From CAIQOK01 sp043781315 (GTDB lineage Bacteria > Verrucomicrobiota > Verrucomicrobiia > Limisphaerales > CAIQOK01): DNA of 34,421 nucleotides. Shown in pieces: positions 7,080-14,057 of this stretch. The number at the start of each line of letters is the position of its first letter. Positions within the stretch are counted from its first letter, which is position 1. A model generated the notes under the pieces. The model searched no databases. It worked only from the letters and a program-made list of their open reading frames with translations, and was not told the origin of the DNA. The position numbers were made by a program, and so were the translations under genes. The stretch lies in assembly GCA_043781315.1 (NCBI GenBank), contig JAYWBR010000288.1, positions 1-34,421 of the forward strand, given 5' to 3'.

Positions 7080-8291
7080 TCAAATCCGCGCCTGTGCCAC
7101 CGCACCCCAGGTGGTGCGCCAGCGTTTCTTTACCAGCCGCAGACCGACCAGCGCCAGCAGACACAAGCTGGAGAAAACCAGCAGGCCGGTGAGATAGCTG
7201 CCGGTGTGCTGACGGCTTTGACCCATCATGTTCGCCAGCAGAAAGCCCCCGAGACCGCCGCCGCAGCCGACGAGGCCGGTCATCAAGCCGAGTTCCTTGC
7301 CGAAACGTTGGGGCAGGAGCTGGAAGACGGAGCCGTTGCCCATGCCGAACGCGGCGCACGCGATGAAGAACGCCGCGACGTTCAGCGCCAGGTTGTCTAT
7401 CAAACCGCCCGCAATGAGTGCCAGGCACGCGACCGAGTAGTAGATGTGCAGCGACTTGATGCCGCCGATGCGGTCGGAGATGCCGCCGCCGAGCGGACGC
7501 CCGAGCGCGCCGATGGCGGTGCAAAGCGCCACGAGATCACCGGCCTGCTGCGGGGTGAGGTTGAAACGGTCTTTGAAATACATGCCGAGTGAATAGGCCA
7601 GCCCGACGAAACCGCCAAAGGTGACAGTGTAGAAAAAACAAAACCAGTGGACATCCTTCTCGGCGAAGAGGCGGAAGTAGTCGCCAATTTTCTTTGGTGT
7701 AATTTTCACCGGCGGTTCCTTGGCGACGATACAGTAAACCGTCAGCACGACAAGCGCAGGAATGATCGCAAACCCGAACACCGCCGACCAGCCATAGGCC
7801 GCCGCGAGCCGCGGAGCGAGCAGCGCATCAATCACCACGCCGATGTTGCCCGCACCGGCGAGGCCCATGACCAAGCCTTGCATGTTCGGCGGATACCAAC
7901 GCCCGGCGAGCGGCAGCGCCACGGCGAAACTTGCGCCCGCCACGCCGAGCACGACGCCCATCAGCAAAGTGGCTTCGTAATTTTTCAACCCGAACAACCA
8001 GGCACAGGACAGACCAGCGATGACGACAAGCTGCGCCAGAATCCCCGTCGTCTTTGCGCCGATGCGGTCCACGAGCAGGCCGAGCAGGAGCCGGATGAAA
8101 CCGCCCGAGAGGATCGGCACGGAGACCATGAAGAAGCGCTGTTGCGGCGTGAGGTTGAGCGATTCCGGCGCGGCGATCTGGTTGGCCAGCACGCCGAGCA
8201 GCGTCCACACCATGAAGCTGTAGTCGAAATACAGGAAGGCGGTAAGCAAGGTGGGCCAGTGGCCGGAGTTCTTCAGGTCTGATAATTTCAT
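7080..8291 (-). CDS. narK: Nitrate/nitrite transporter, MFS NNP family
   Basis: A 403-residue major facilitator protein with about twelve hydrophobic segments. It carries the Gly-rich nitrate signature GLAGAGNIG at 143-151 and a second Gly-rich stretch GLVGCGGGLGG in the second half. An arginine in the second helix (R67, GGFIRLLLG) is in the position of the substrate-binding arginine of NarK/NasA. It would import nitrate, or exchange it for nitrite, across the inner membrane. The ATG at 8291 begins MKLSDLKNSGHWPTLL, as expected for family members; upstream is AT-rich without a clear Shine-Dalgarno. It stands 15 bp before the phosphatase/kinase gene. Whether it works in import or nitrite export cannot be told from sequence, and the cluster also encodes an ABC nitrate importer. 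Confidence 0.9.
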   Translation of the reverse strand: MKLSDLKNSGHWPTLLTAFLYFDYSFMVWTLLGVLANQIAAPESLNLTPQQRFFMVSVPILSGGFIRLLLGLLVDRIGAKTTGILAQLVVIAGLSCAWLFGLKNYEATLLMGVVLGVAGASFAVALPLAGRWYPPNMQGLVMGLAGAGNIGVVIDALLAPRLAAAYGWSAVFGFAIIPALVVLTVYCIVAKEPPVKITPKKIGDYFRLFAEKDVHWFCFFYTVTFGGFVGLAYSLGMYFKDRFNLTPQQAGDLVALCTAIGALGRPLGGGISDRIGGIKSLHIYYSVACLALIAGGLIDNLALNVAAFFIACAAFGMGNGSVFQLLPQRFGKELGLMTGLVGCGGGLGGFLLANMMGQSRQHTGSYLTGLLVFSSLCLLALVGLRLVKKRWRTTWGAVAQARI

Positions 8292-8423
8292 GTTCGTTTT
8301 AATTCAATTTCAACCGCGCCGAGCGGGTTGTACGCCTTAATGCTGCTGGCGTGCCAAATTAAAACCCCGACCCAAAGATTCAGCTCATAGTTTTCATTGA
8401 AGCCATGACGAACACTCATGGCA

Positions 8424-8555
8424 CTAGACATCCTCAACAGCTAAGGCTGCCGTCACCAGGTTTTGCAGGCGGGAAAAATCAGCCGCCGCTTCGGCAACGG
8501 TTGGAAGTTTGACCGGATCCACTGTTGGTTTCTTTTCAGCGTGTGCTTTTTCCAT
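8424..8555 (-). CDS. Small hypothetical ORF, 43 residues
   Basis: A short ORF between the porin and narK, starting MEKAHAEKKPTVDPVK and ending LAVEDV. A good Shine-Dalgarno-like GGGAG lies a few bases before the ATG, directly after the porin terminator hairpin and its T-run. The segment TVAEAAADFSRLQNLVTAAL faintly resembles the start of a fasciclin-type domain, so it may be a remnant. No firm function. Apart from this ORF and the terminator, 8292-8631 shows no other gene. Confidence 0.35.
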   Translation of the reverse strand: MEKAHAEKKPTVDPVKLPTVAEAAADFSRLQNLVTAALAVEDV

Positions 8556-8567
8556 CAGCTCCCAAAA

Positions 8568-8598
8568 AGTCCCGCTCCGCTGGAGACGGAGCGGGACT
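8568..8598 (-). terminator. Rho-independent terminator after the porin gene
   Basis: Perfect 12-bp stem (AGTCCCGCTCCG and complement) with a 7-base loop, followed on the minus strand by TTTTT. It lies 33 bp past the porin stop, so porin transcription probably stops or is attenuated here before narK. Confidence 0.82.
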
Positions 8599-8631
8599 GG
8601 ACAACTTGAACGTCCGGGTGCTTCGGCCCGT

Positions 8632-10161
8632 TCAAAAGTTGATGGAGGTCTGGACGTAAAGGTAGTTGGCGTCCTTGGATCCAAAGTTGGCGTGATGCAG
8701 TGATTTTTGAATGTAAGTGCCGGTGAAGAAATGACCGACGCCGACTTCGAGCTGCGCGTAACGGGTGACGGCCACGCCGCCGACAATGTCCAGTTCCGTG
8801 CCGATAAAGCGGTTGTAATTCGGATTAATGCCATAGCCATTGCCAGTCGGCGTGGCGGCGGTGCCGCCGCGCGGTGCGCCGCCGACGTTGTAGAAATTGT
8901 CCGTCGCCTCGGCCAGCCAGAAGCCGTGGCCCTCCACCGCCAGGCTCACGCGCGAATGCGGCTTGAGCTGGAGGACGGCGCGCACGTCGTGGATGTTTTG
9001 CAGCGAGATGAAATCCATGTAGCCGTAAAACTTGTGGTTCGTCGGAAACAGATTTTCAAACGTGCCGTGTTTGCCATCCTTCGCATTGCTGTCACCGGTG
9101 GCATAGTCGTATTCCAAACCGAGGCGCGGCGTGCCCCAGACATCGGCGAACGTGTAACCCGCCTGCAGGGACACCATGAAGGCGTCCTGCTCCAGCCGCG
9201 TCGCTGGTGCGCCGGCGCGGAGGTCGCGGAAATTGCCGAACTGATACGCGCCCTCCAACGTGTAGTCCCAGTTACCGAGCTGAAGCGGCAGGGATTTCAA
9301 GCGGCCGCCCAAGGTGTAGATGTCCCGCGCACTCGGCTGCGGCGCCTGCGGACTCGGCTCGGCGGCGATGGCCTTGGTCGTGGCGTTGCGAGCGAGGAAA
9401 TAAAGTTCGAGTGTGTTCTTCGGAATCTTGGTGGTCGTGGCGTAGATGCCGGAAAAGTAATCGTAGTCGTTGTTGACGTTGAACTGTCCGTCCTCGGGAA
9501 TGACCACGCGCGAGGTGAAAAAATCCGCCGCAAACCATTCGTTCTGCCAGCGGACTTTGGCGGCGTCGAACACGCGGCCGATGTTGTTCCAGCCGAATGC
9601 ACCGATCAACCGCTCCTCGCCGTAGGACATTTCCTGGCGGCCGATCTTGAGCGAGAGCGGAAATTTTTTGTGGTTGCCGAGGGTGACGTAGGCCTGGTGC
9701 AGATCAATGGTGTCGGATTCCGGGCCTTGACCTTTGCTGTTCACGGTACCAGCCGGAGTCGGACTGGCGAAGTAGGCGAAACGTTGGTCGTTGTTGGCAA
9801 AGCTGCTCCGGCCTTCCCCGTAGATGCTGAACCATTTCGCGGTGTAACCAATGTGATAGCGCAGCTTGTCGGTGAAATATTCGTTGTAGGTGTCCACGAT
9901 GGCGCCGCCCACGCCGTGCTCCCGAAAATCCACGGAACCGGGAACGCCCGCGATGCCAAAACCTTCCTTGAGTTCGTAGCGCGCCCGGTTGTTGCCGCCA
10001 AAATCCCAAGCGCTCATATAGGGATCCTTCTTGCGCAAGGCTTCGTTGATGAAGCCGGGGAACGGCGCGGGCGGCGGCGGCGGGGCGTACTGGCCATAGA
10101 CCTGGTTGACAACGGCGAGGACGAGCGAACTGGCGGCGAGGGTTTTAAGGTTTGATTTCAT
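8632..10161 (-). CDS. Outer-membrane porin, alginate-export (Alginate_exp) type
   Basis: A 509-residue protein with a signal peptide (about residues 1-24, cleavage near VYGQ) followed by a Pro-rich stretch, then alternating hydrophobic/aromatic strands typical of an outer-membrane beta barrel. It ends in phenylalanine (TSINF), the usual signal for barrel assembly. Features such as WRQEMSYGEERLIGA-like segments (here KIGRQEMSYGEERLIG) match the alginate-export porin family. Lying between the nitrate ABC ATPase gene (30 bp) and narK, it is probably a specific channel for nitrate or nitrite entry through the outer membrane; substrate is inferred from context alone. A strong terminator follows. 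Confidence 0.82.
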   Translation of the reverse strand: MKSNLKTLAASSLVLAVVNQVYGQYAPPPPPAPFPGFINEALRKKDPYMSAWDFGGNNRARYELKEGFGIAGVPGSVDFREHGVGGAIVDTYNEYFTDKLRYHIGYTAKWFSIYGEGRSSFANNDQRFAYFASPTPAGTVNSKGQGPESDTIDLHQAYVTLGNHKKFPLSLKIGRQEMSYGEERLIGAFGWNNIGRVFDAAKVRWQNEWFAADFFTSRVVIPEDGQFNVNNDYDYFSGIYATTTKIPKNTLELYFLARNATTKAIAAEPSPQAPQPSARDIYTLGGRLKSLPLQLGNWDYTLEGAYQFGNFRDLRAGAPATRLEQDAFMVSLQAGYTFADVWGTPRLGLEYDYATGDSNAKDGKHGTFENLFPTNHKFYGYMDFISLQNIHDVRAVLQLKPHSRVSLAVEGHGFWLAEATDNFYNVGGAPRGGTAATPTGNGYGINPNYNRFIGTELDIVGGVAVTRYAQLEVGVGHFFTGTYIQKSLHHANFGSKDANYLYVQTSINF

Positions 10162-10191
10162 GCGGTTCTGGTTCGTGTTTTTGGTTGGTGA

Positions 10192-11079
10192 TTAAACAGG
10201 GTTCAACAAATCTTGCTTCTGGCGGGCGCGAGCCATGCCGGTGGGGCTGACAGGAATTCCCGAATCCGCCGGACCGTCACCGGATTTCGCCACCGGCGAT
10301 TTTTTGTGGGCGCGGACTTCGAGAAATTCAATCAGCTCCTCGCGCAGCTTGTAATAGTCGGGATGCTCCATCACCGCCTTGCGCTCGCGCGGGCGCGGGA
10401 AATTCACTTCCATGATCTCGCCGACCTCGGCTTCCGGGCCGTCGGTCATGCAGACGATGCGGTCGGAAAGGAACAGCGCCTCATCCACGTCGTGCGTGAC
10501 CATGAGCGCAGTGATTTTGTTTTTGCGCCAGAGTTCGATCAGCACCTGCTGCAATTCGTAGCGCGTGAGTGAGTCGAGCATCCCGAACGGTTCGTCGAGC
10601 AGCAGCATCTTGGGTTTGAGCGCGAAGGCGCGCGCGATGCCGACCCGCTGTCTCATGCCTTGCGAAAGTTCGGCGGGCCGCTTGTGCATCGCTTCGCCCA
10701 GACCGACCACCGTGAGATAATATTCCACAATCTCCCGGCGCTCCTCCTTGCTGGCGGTGTAAAAAACCTGTTCCACGCCAAGCATCACATTTTCAAACGC
10801 CGTCATCCACGGCAGCAGCGAAGGCGATTGAAACACCACGCCGCGATCCGGCCCCGCGCCGGCGAGTTCCTTGCCGGCGAGAATGATGCCGCCCTCGGAA
10901 ATTTCACTCAGACCGGCGAGCATGGACAACACGGTGGATTTGCCGCAGCCGGAGTGGCCGATGAGCGTGACGAACTCGCCCTTCTTGATGCGCAGGTTGA
11001 AATCCTTGACGATGACCGCCGGGCCTTTGGGCGACGGATAAATTTTCGCCAGGTTGGAAAGTTCGCAGTAATCGCTCAC
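10192..11079 (-). CDS. nrtD: Nitrate ABC transporter ATPase (NrtD-like)
   Basis: A 295-residue ABC ATPase of the nitrate/sulfonate/taurine class. Walker A is GHSGCGKST (41-49), Q-loop Q84, signature LSQGM (138-142), Walker B LLLDEP (159-164) and H-loop H196 in VTHDVDEA. The C-terminal tail after about residue 240 is polar and Pro-rich. It would form the nucleotide-binding pair with the neighbouring NrtC for ATP-driven nitrate import. A 226-bp repeat-filled gap separates it from nrtC, and the porin follows after 30 bp. It lacks a fused sensor domain. Naming as NrtD rests on the cluster, since the family also serves sulfonates and cyanate. Confidence 0.86.
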   Translation of the reverse strand: MSDYCELSNLAKIYPSPKGPAVIVKDFNLRIKKGEFVTLIGHSGCGKSTVLSMLAGLSEISEGGIILAGKELAGAGPDRGVVFQSPSLLPWMTAFENVMLGVEQVFYTASKEERREIVEYYLTVVGLGEAMHKRPAELSQGMRQRVGIARAFALKPKMLLLDEPFGMLDSLTRYELQQVLIELWRKNKITALMVTHDVDEALFLSDRIVCMTDGPEAEVGEIMEVNFPRPRERKAVMEHPDYYKLREELIEFLEVRAHKKSPVAKSGDGPADSGIPVSPTGMARARQKQDLLNPV

Positions 11080-11088
11080 GGGATTTTT

Positions 11089-11314
11089 GAATTACGATTT
11101 ACGATTGATGATTTCCGCGAGGGCTGATGCCAATGGCTGACCGCCCGCAGCAAGCCAGAGCGGCGGTGAACGCGCCGCAGTCCAGACGCTTCGCGAGCTT
11201 CGAGGACACCGGGCAGTCGCGTCAGTGTTTGGACTGCGGTGGCTTTAGCACCGCTTTCACGCATGAACCAACTCGCGTCGGCAATCGTAAATCGTAAATC
11301 ATAAATCATAAATC
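11089..11314. repeat. Composite repeat between nrtC and nrtD with heptamers at its ends
   Basis: The right end has four tandem 7-bp units, AATCGTA x2 then AATCATA x2 (11283-11310). The left end (about 11090-11110) has related inverted units (ATTACGA/TTTACGA). A nested inverted pair CCGCAGTCCA (11175-11184) and TGGACTGCGG (11230-11239) shares its core with the element at 375-502. The nrtC stop codon lies within the right-hand heptamers. The gap contains no convincing gene. Confidence 0.85.
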
Positions 11315-12211
11315 TGCGTCCACGGTTTCGCTTTTGATTTCACTGCGGCGGATCGGCGTCCGGCGTCCTCCCAACATTCGCGGCACGTTCAAATCCTCCG
11401 GCTCGATGTCCGGCAAAATCAGTTTCCGCGTGATGGCCGTGTGCCGGTCCTGGCGGGAGTTCAACAGAAACTCCGTCACGTCCCGGCGCAGTTGCTTGAA
11501 GTGCTCGTCGTGATTGATGGCCTTGCGGTCGCGCGGGTGCGGAATGTCCACGGTGAAACTTGGCCCCAGCGTCGCGCCCGGCCCGGCCGTGAGCGGAATG
11601 ATCCGGTCGGCGAGATAAATTCCCTCGTCCGGGTCGTTCGTGATCAGCACGATGGTCTTCTCGTGCTGGGTGCGGATGCGGGCGATTTCATCCTGCAACG
11701 TCGAGCGCGTCAGCGCATCCAGCGCGCTCAACGGCTCGTCGAGCAGCAGAATCTGCGGTTCCATCGCCAAGGCCCGCGCCACGGAAACGCGCTGTCTCAT
11801 GCCGCCGGAAAGTTCACCGGGCTTTTTGTTCCGCGCCGGCGTGAGGTTCACCATCGCAATGTATTTTTCGACGTGCTCGTGGCGCTGCTCCGTCGTCCAG
11901 TCTGGATTCACCGATTCCACCGCGAGCAAAATATTTTCAAACACCGACAGCCACGGCAGCAGTGAATAGTTTTGAAACACAATCCCGCGCTCCGGCCCCG
12001 GCCCGGTGATTTCCTGGTCATTCAACTTGAGCGAACCGCTCGTGGGCTTGAGCAGCCCCGCCATGAGCGAGATGAGCGTGGTCTTGCCCGCGCCGGAAAA
12101 TCCGACGATGGCCACGAACTCGCCCTTGCCGATGCTAAGGTTCACGTCCTTCAGCACCGCCGCGCGGCCGAAACTTTTGCTGACGTTTTTAAGTTCTAAG
12201 AATGACATCAC
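11306..12211 (-). CDS. nrtC: Nitrate ABC transporter ATPase (NrtC-like, no fused sensor domain)
   Basis: A 301-residue ABC ATPase. Walker A is GFSGAGKTT (37-45), Q-loop Q80, signature LSGGM (134-138), Walker B LLLDEP (155-160). The usual H-loop histidine is asparagine here (N192 in LITNDPDEG), whereas the partner ATPase keeps His. The sequence IIPLTAGPGATLGPSF after it resembles nitrate/bicarbonate-type ATPases. Cyanobacterial NrtC carries an extra NrtA-like regulatory domain; this one ends soon after the ATPase core, and the separate NasS-like gene may supply that function. Starts at 12211, just beyond the GxxExxY element that separates it from nrtB. The stop is within a heptamer repeat. Confidence 0.86.
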   Translation of the reverse strand: MMSFLELKNVSKSFGRAAVLKDVNLSIGKGEFVAIVGFSGAGKTTLISLMAGLLKPTSGSLKLNDQEITGPGPERGIVFQNYSLLPWLSVFENILLAVESVNPDWTTEQRHEHVEKYIAMVNLTPARNKKPGELSGGMRQRVSVARALAMEPQILLLDEPLSALDALTRSTLQDEIARIRTQHEKTIVLITNDPDEGIYLADRIIPLTAGPGATLGPSFTVDIPHPRDRKAINHDEHFKQLRRDVTEFLLNSRQDRHTAITRKLILPDIEPEDLNVPRMLGGRRTPIRRSEIKSETVDADL

Positions 12212-12235
12212 GATTTTGCATTCGTTGCCGGACTT

Positions 12236-12345
12236 GCCTCACGCAAAGGACGCGAAGGACGCAAAGGTGGAAAAGAATTTATCCGGGCAGCAACCGCTTT
12301 CGCCGATTCAGAGCCTTTGCGTCCTTCGCGCCCTTTGCGTGAGAC
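12236..12345. repeat. CTTTGCGTCC-type inverted repeat upstream of the GxxExxY gene
   Basis: Arms 12236-12267 and 12314-12345 (32 bp, two mismatches) made of CACGCAAAGGACGC-like units around a 46-bp spacer. Single related arms occur at 12832-12861 and 18671-18700. Confidence 0.9.
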
Positions 12346-12387
12346 CTTTCTTGAATTTTTCGCAACAGCAGCGCAACTTGTCGTCCT

Positions 12388-12858
12388 ATGAAAAATCCCC
12401 CGACTACTGCTTTGACTGAAAACGAACTTTCCAAAATCATTCTCGATTCCGCGTTCAAGGTGCATACCCGGCTCGGACCGGGACTGCTCGAATCGGTTTA
12501 CGAAGTTGTGCTCGCCTATGAATTGAGAAAGCAGGGCCTCAAGGCGGAACGGCAGGTGCCGATTGCGATTCGTTATGACGAACTGGTTTTCGACGAAGGC
12601 TTCCGCGCTGATCTGGTTGTTGAGGAGAAGGTGATTGTTGAACTCAAATCGGTTGAGCAACTCGCCCGCGTCCACAGCAAGCAAGTCCTGACGCAGCTTC
12701 GCTTGAGCGAACTTAAACTGGGTCTCTTGATCAACTTTGGCGAAGTGCATTTGAAACATGGCATCGAGCGCATCGTCAACGGACTGCCCGAAGCGGGCGG
12801 CACCGGTTTCACAGCCAAGTTTTCCGCTTTCTTCGCGTCCTTTGCGCTCTTTGCGTGA
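12388..12858 (+). CDS. GxxExxY family protein (PDDEXK-like)
   Basis: A 156-residue protein with the hallmark motif GPGLLESVYE (about residues 31-40), i.e. GxxExxY. It continues with an FDEGFRADLVVEEKVIVELKSVE segment (split here: FRADLVVEEK, VIVELKSVE) in which D, E and K fit a PD-(D/E)xK nuclease-fold core. Members of this family are abundant in Verrucomicrobia, Planctomycetes and others; their function is not established, though nuclease activity has been suggested from the fold. The gene is on the opposite strand to the surrounding nitrate operon. Its last residues, FFASFALFA, and its stop codon are encoded by the downstream CTTTGCGT repeat arm, which shows that the repeat and gene are physically merged. 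The ATG at 12388 gives a normal-length family member; no strong Shine-Dalgarno was seen. Confidence 0.85.
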   Translation: MKNPPTTALTENELSKIILDSAFKVHTRLGPGLLESVYEVVLAYELRKQGLKAERQVPIAIRYDELVFDEGFRADLVVEEKVIVELKSVEQLARVHSKQVLTQLRLSELKLGLLINFGEVHLKHGIERIVNGLPEAGGTGFTAKFSAFFASFALFA

Positions 12859-12875
12859 GGCATTCATGTGGGTCG

Positions 12876-13667
12876 TCATGCGGTTTTGAATCTGCGCTCC
12901 ACCACGCTCATCAACCGATCCAGGATGAAGCCCACGACGCCAATGACGATGATGCACAAAATAATGTGCTCGTAGATGAGGGCGTTGTATTCCTGCCACA
13001 GAAAGCCGCCGACGCCCGGACGACCGGTCAACATTTCCGCAGCAACAATCACGAGCCACGCGATGCCGAGGCTCAGACGAAATCCGGTGAACATGTACGG
13101 CAGCGCCGCCGGCACGAGAACTTTGAAAAGCGTTTTGCGTTTGGAAAGTTTCAGCACCTTGGCCACGTTCAGATAATCCTGCGGAATCGCCCGCACGCCG
13201 ACGGCCGTGTTCAGCACGGTCGGCCACATGGAACAGATCGCGATGGTGAACAGCGCGCCGAGTTCGGAGGCGCTTTTCCCCGCGCCGAGAAACAGCACGA
13301 GTCCGAGCGGCAACCACGCCAGCGGCGAGACCGGCCGCAGGATTTGAATGATGGGATCAAACGCCTTGGTGAAGAGCGTGGACAACCCGAGGCAAAAACC
13401 AATCGGCGTGCCGATCAACAGCGCGATGGCGTAACCTTTCGCCACGAGGATGAGCGAATACCAGGTGAAGCGGAGGATGCCCTGATCCATTTCCCCGCGC
13501 TTGGCAAACGGTTCCATGAGATAGGGCTTGCTGCTCTCCCAGGTCTTAAACGGCGTGGGCAGATCTTTCGCCCAGGTCGCGCAAGAGATTTGCCAGAGCA
13601 ACAGCACCACCACGAAACCGATCAGCGGCAGCACCAGCCAGTCGAGTTTGAATTTGGAATCCTTCAT
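12876..13667 (-). CDS. nrtB: Nitrate ABC transporter permease
   Basis: A 263-residue inner-membrane permease with about six membrane segments. The EAA-type cytoplasmic loop is visible as DYLNVAKVLKLSKRKTLFKV followed by LVPAALPYMFTGFRLSLG, the BPD transporter signature. It would form the nitrate channel energised by NrtC/NrtD and loaded by NrtA. The ATG at 13667 was chosen because it overlaps the preceding gene's stop as ATGA and yields the usual N-terminus; a longer open frame upstream is an out-of-frame shadow of the nrtS-like gene. The gene ends 14 bp before the GxxExxY element, which separates it from its ATPase genes. Confidence 0.88.
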   Translation of the reverse strand: MKDSKFKLDWLVLPLIGFVVVLLLWQISCATWAKDLPTPFKTWESSKPYLMEPFAKRGEMDQGILRFTWYSLILVAKGYAIALLIGTPIGFCLGLSTLFTKAFDPIIQILRPVSPLAWLPLGLVLFLGAGKSASELGALFTIAICSMWPTVLNTAVGVRAIPQDYLNVAKVLKLSKRKTLFKVLVPAALPYMFTGFRLSLGIAWLVIVAAEMLTGRPGVGGFLWQEYNALIYEHIILCIIVIGVVGFILDRLMSVVERRFKTA

Positions 13668-14053
13668 AGTTTGGAATGGTCGAGCGAGCGCTCCACCCAG
13701 GTGGCCGCCGCCGAAAAAAGCACGAGCGTAAATCCGATCAACGGCGAGACAATGGTTTTGAGGACGACGACATGATCCACCGAGTGGCCCAGCCAACGGT
13801 CGCCCTGGTTGACCGCCGCCTGCAACAAGCCCGTCGTGAACCCGAGCTTCAAGGCACGGAGCCAGACCGAACTCTGGCCGAGAGCTTGTCGCCAAAGTTC
13901 ACGACGGTTTGCAGCGGCGGAAGAATTCATCGAAATGCCCTGCGACGCACTTGCGGAGTTTTCTTCGCCCTCTCCTCCCCCAAGGAGGAGAGGGCGGGGA
14001 GAGGGAGTGGACTCGGCAGCGGTGCGGGTTTCGATTTGGGTCAGATCACGCAT
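13664..14053 (-). CDS. nrtS: Small membrane protein resembling nitrate/nitrite transporter NrtS
   Basis: A 129-residue protein with two hydrophobic segments in its C-terminal half. The segment ALKLGFTTGLLQAAVNQGD, followed by LKTIVSPLIGFTLVLFSAAAT, has the two-helix layout and the central NQGD motif of NrtS, a small nitrate/nitrite transporter first described in cyanobacteria. The stop overlaps the nrtB start (ATGA). Two starts are possible: the ATG at 14053, 4 bp after nrtA with an AAAGG-like Shine-Dalgarno, or ATG 13930, which skips a palindromic repeat and gives 88 residues, nearer the usual NrtS length. If the longer start is used, residues around 18-33 (PSPRPLLLGGGEGEE) come from that repeat. 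It may act as a second nitrate/nitrite carrier. Family call from remembered motif, not a search. Confidence 0.68.
   Translation of the reverse strand: MRDLTQIETRTAAESTPSPRPLLLGGGEGEENSASASQGISMNSSAAANRRELWRQALGQSSVWLRALKLGFTTGLLQAAVNQGDRWLGHSVDHVVVLKTIVSPLIGFTLVLFSAAATWVERSLDHSKL
13966..13996. repeat. Perfect 13-bp hairpin at the start of the nrtS-like gene
   Basis: Arms CGCCCTCTCCTCC and its complement around CCCAA. It is either translated in frame as part of an N-terminal extension or forms a hairpin in the nrtA-nrtS spacer, depending on which start codon is used. Confidence 0.85.
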
Positions 14054-14057
14054 CAGT

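Larger units (their letters stand above)
12236..12861. mobile_element. Candidate non-autonomous element carrying the GxxExxY gene
   Basis: Bounded by a 13-bp perfect inverted repeat: GCCTCACGCAAAG at 12236-12248 and its complement at 12849-12861. The interior holds a 110-bp inverted-repeat module and the opposite-strand GxxExxY gene. It lies between nrtC and nrtB, which otherwise belong to one operon. No transposase and no clear target duplication are seen, so mobility is inferred. Confidence 0.45.

Noticed and set aside
8707..10155. 482-codon plus-strand open frame opposite the porin gene
   Set aside because: Antisense shadow; the porin has a signal peptide and barrel features, and the shadow has neither start signal nor motif.
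11076..11309. 77-codon ORF (MIYDLRFTIAD...) between nrtC and nrtD
   Set aside because: Both ends are translated heptamer repeats and the middle is the GGACTGCGG element; this is repeat, not gene.
12208..13317. 369-codon minus-strand ORF across the GxxExxY region and nrtB
   Set aside because: Out of frame with nrtB and antisense to the GxxExxY gene; it joins unrelated pieces and ends in translated repeat.
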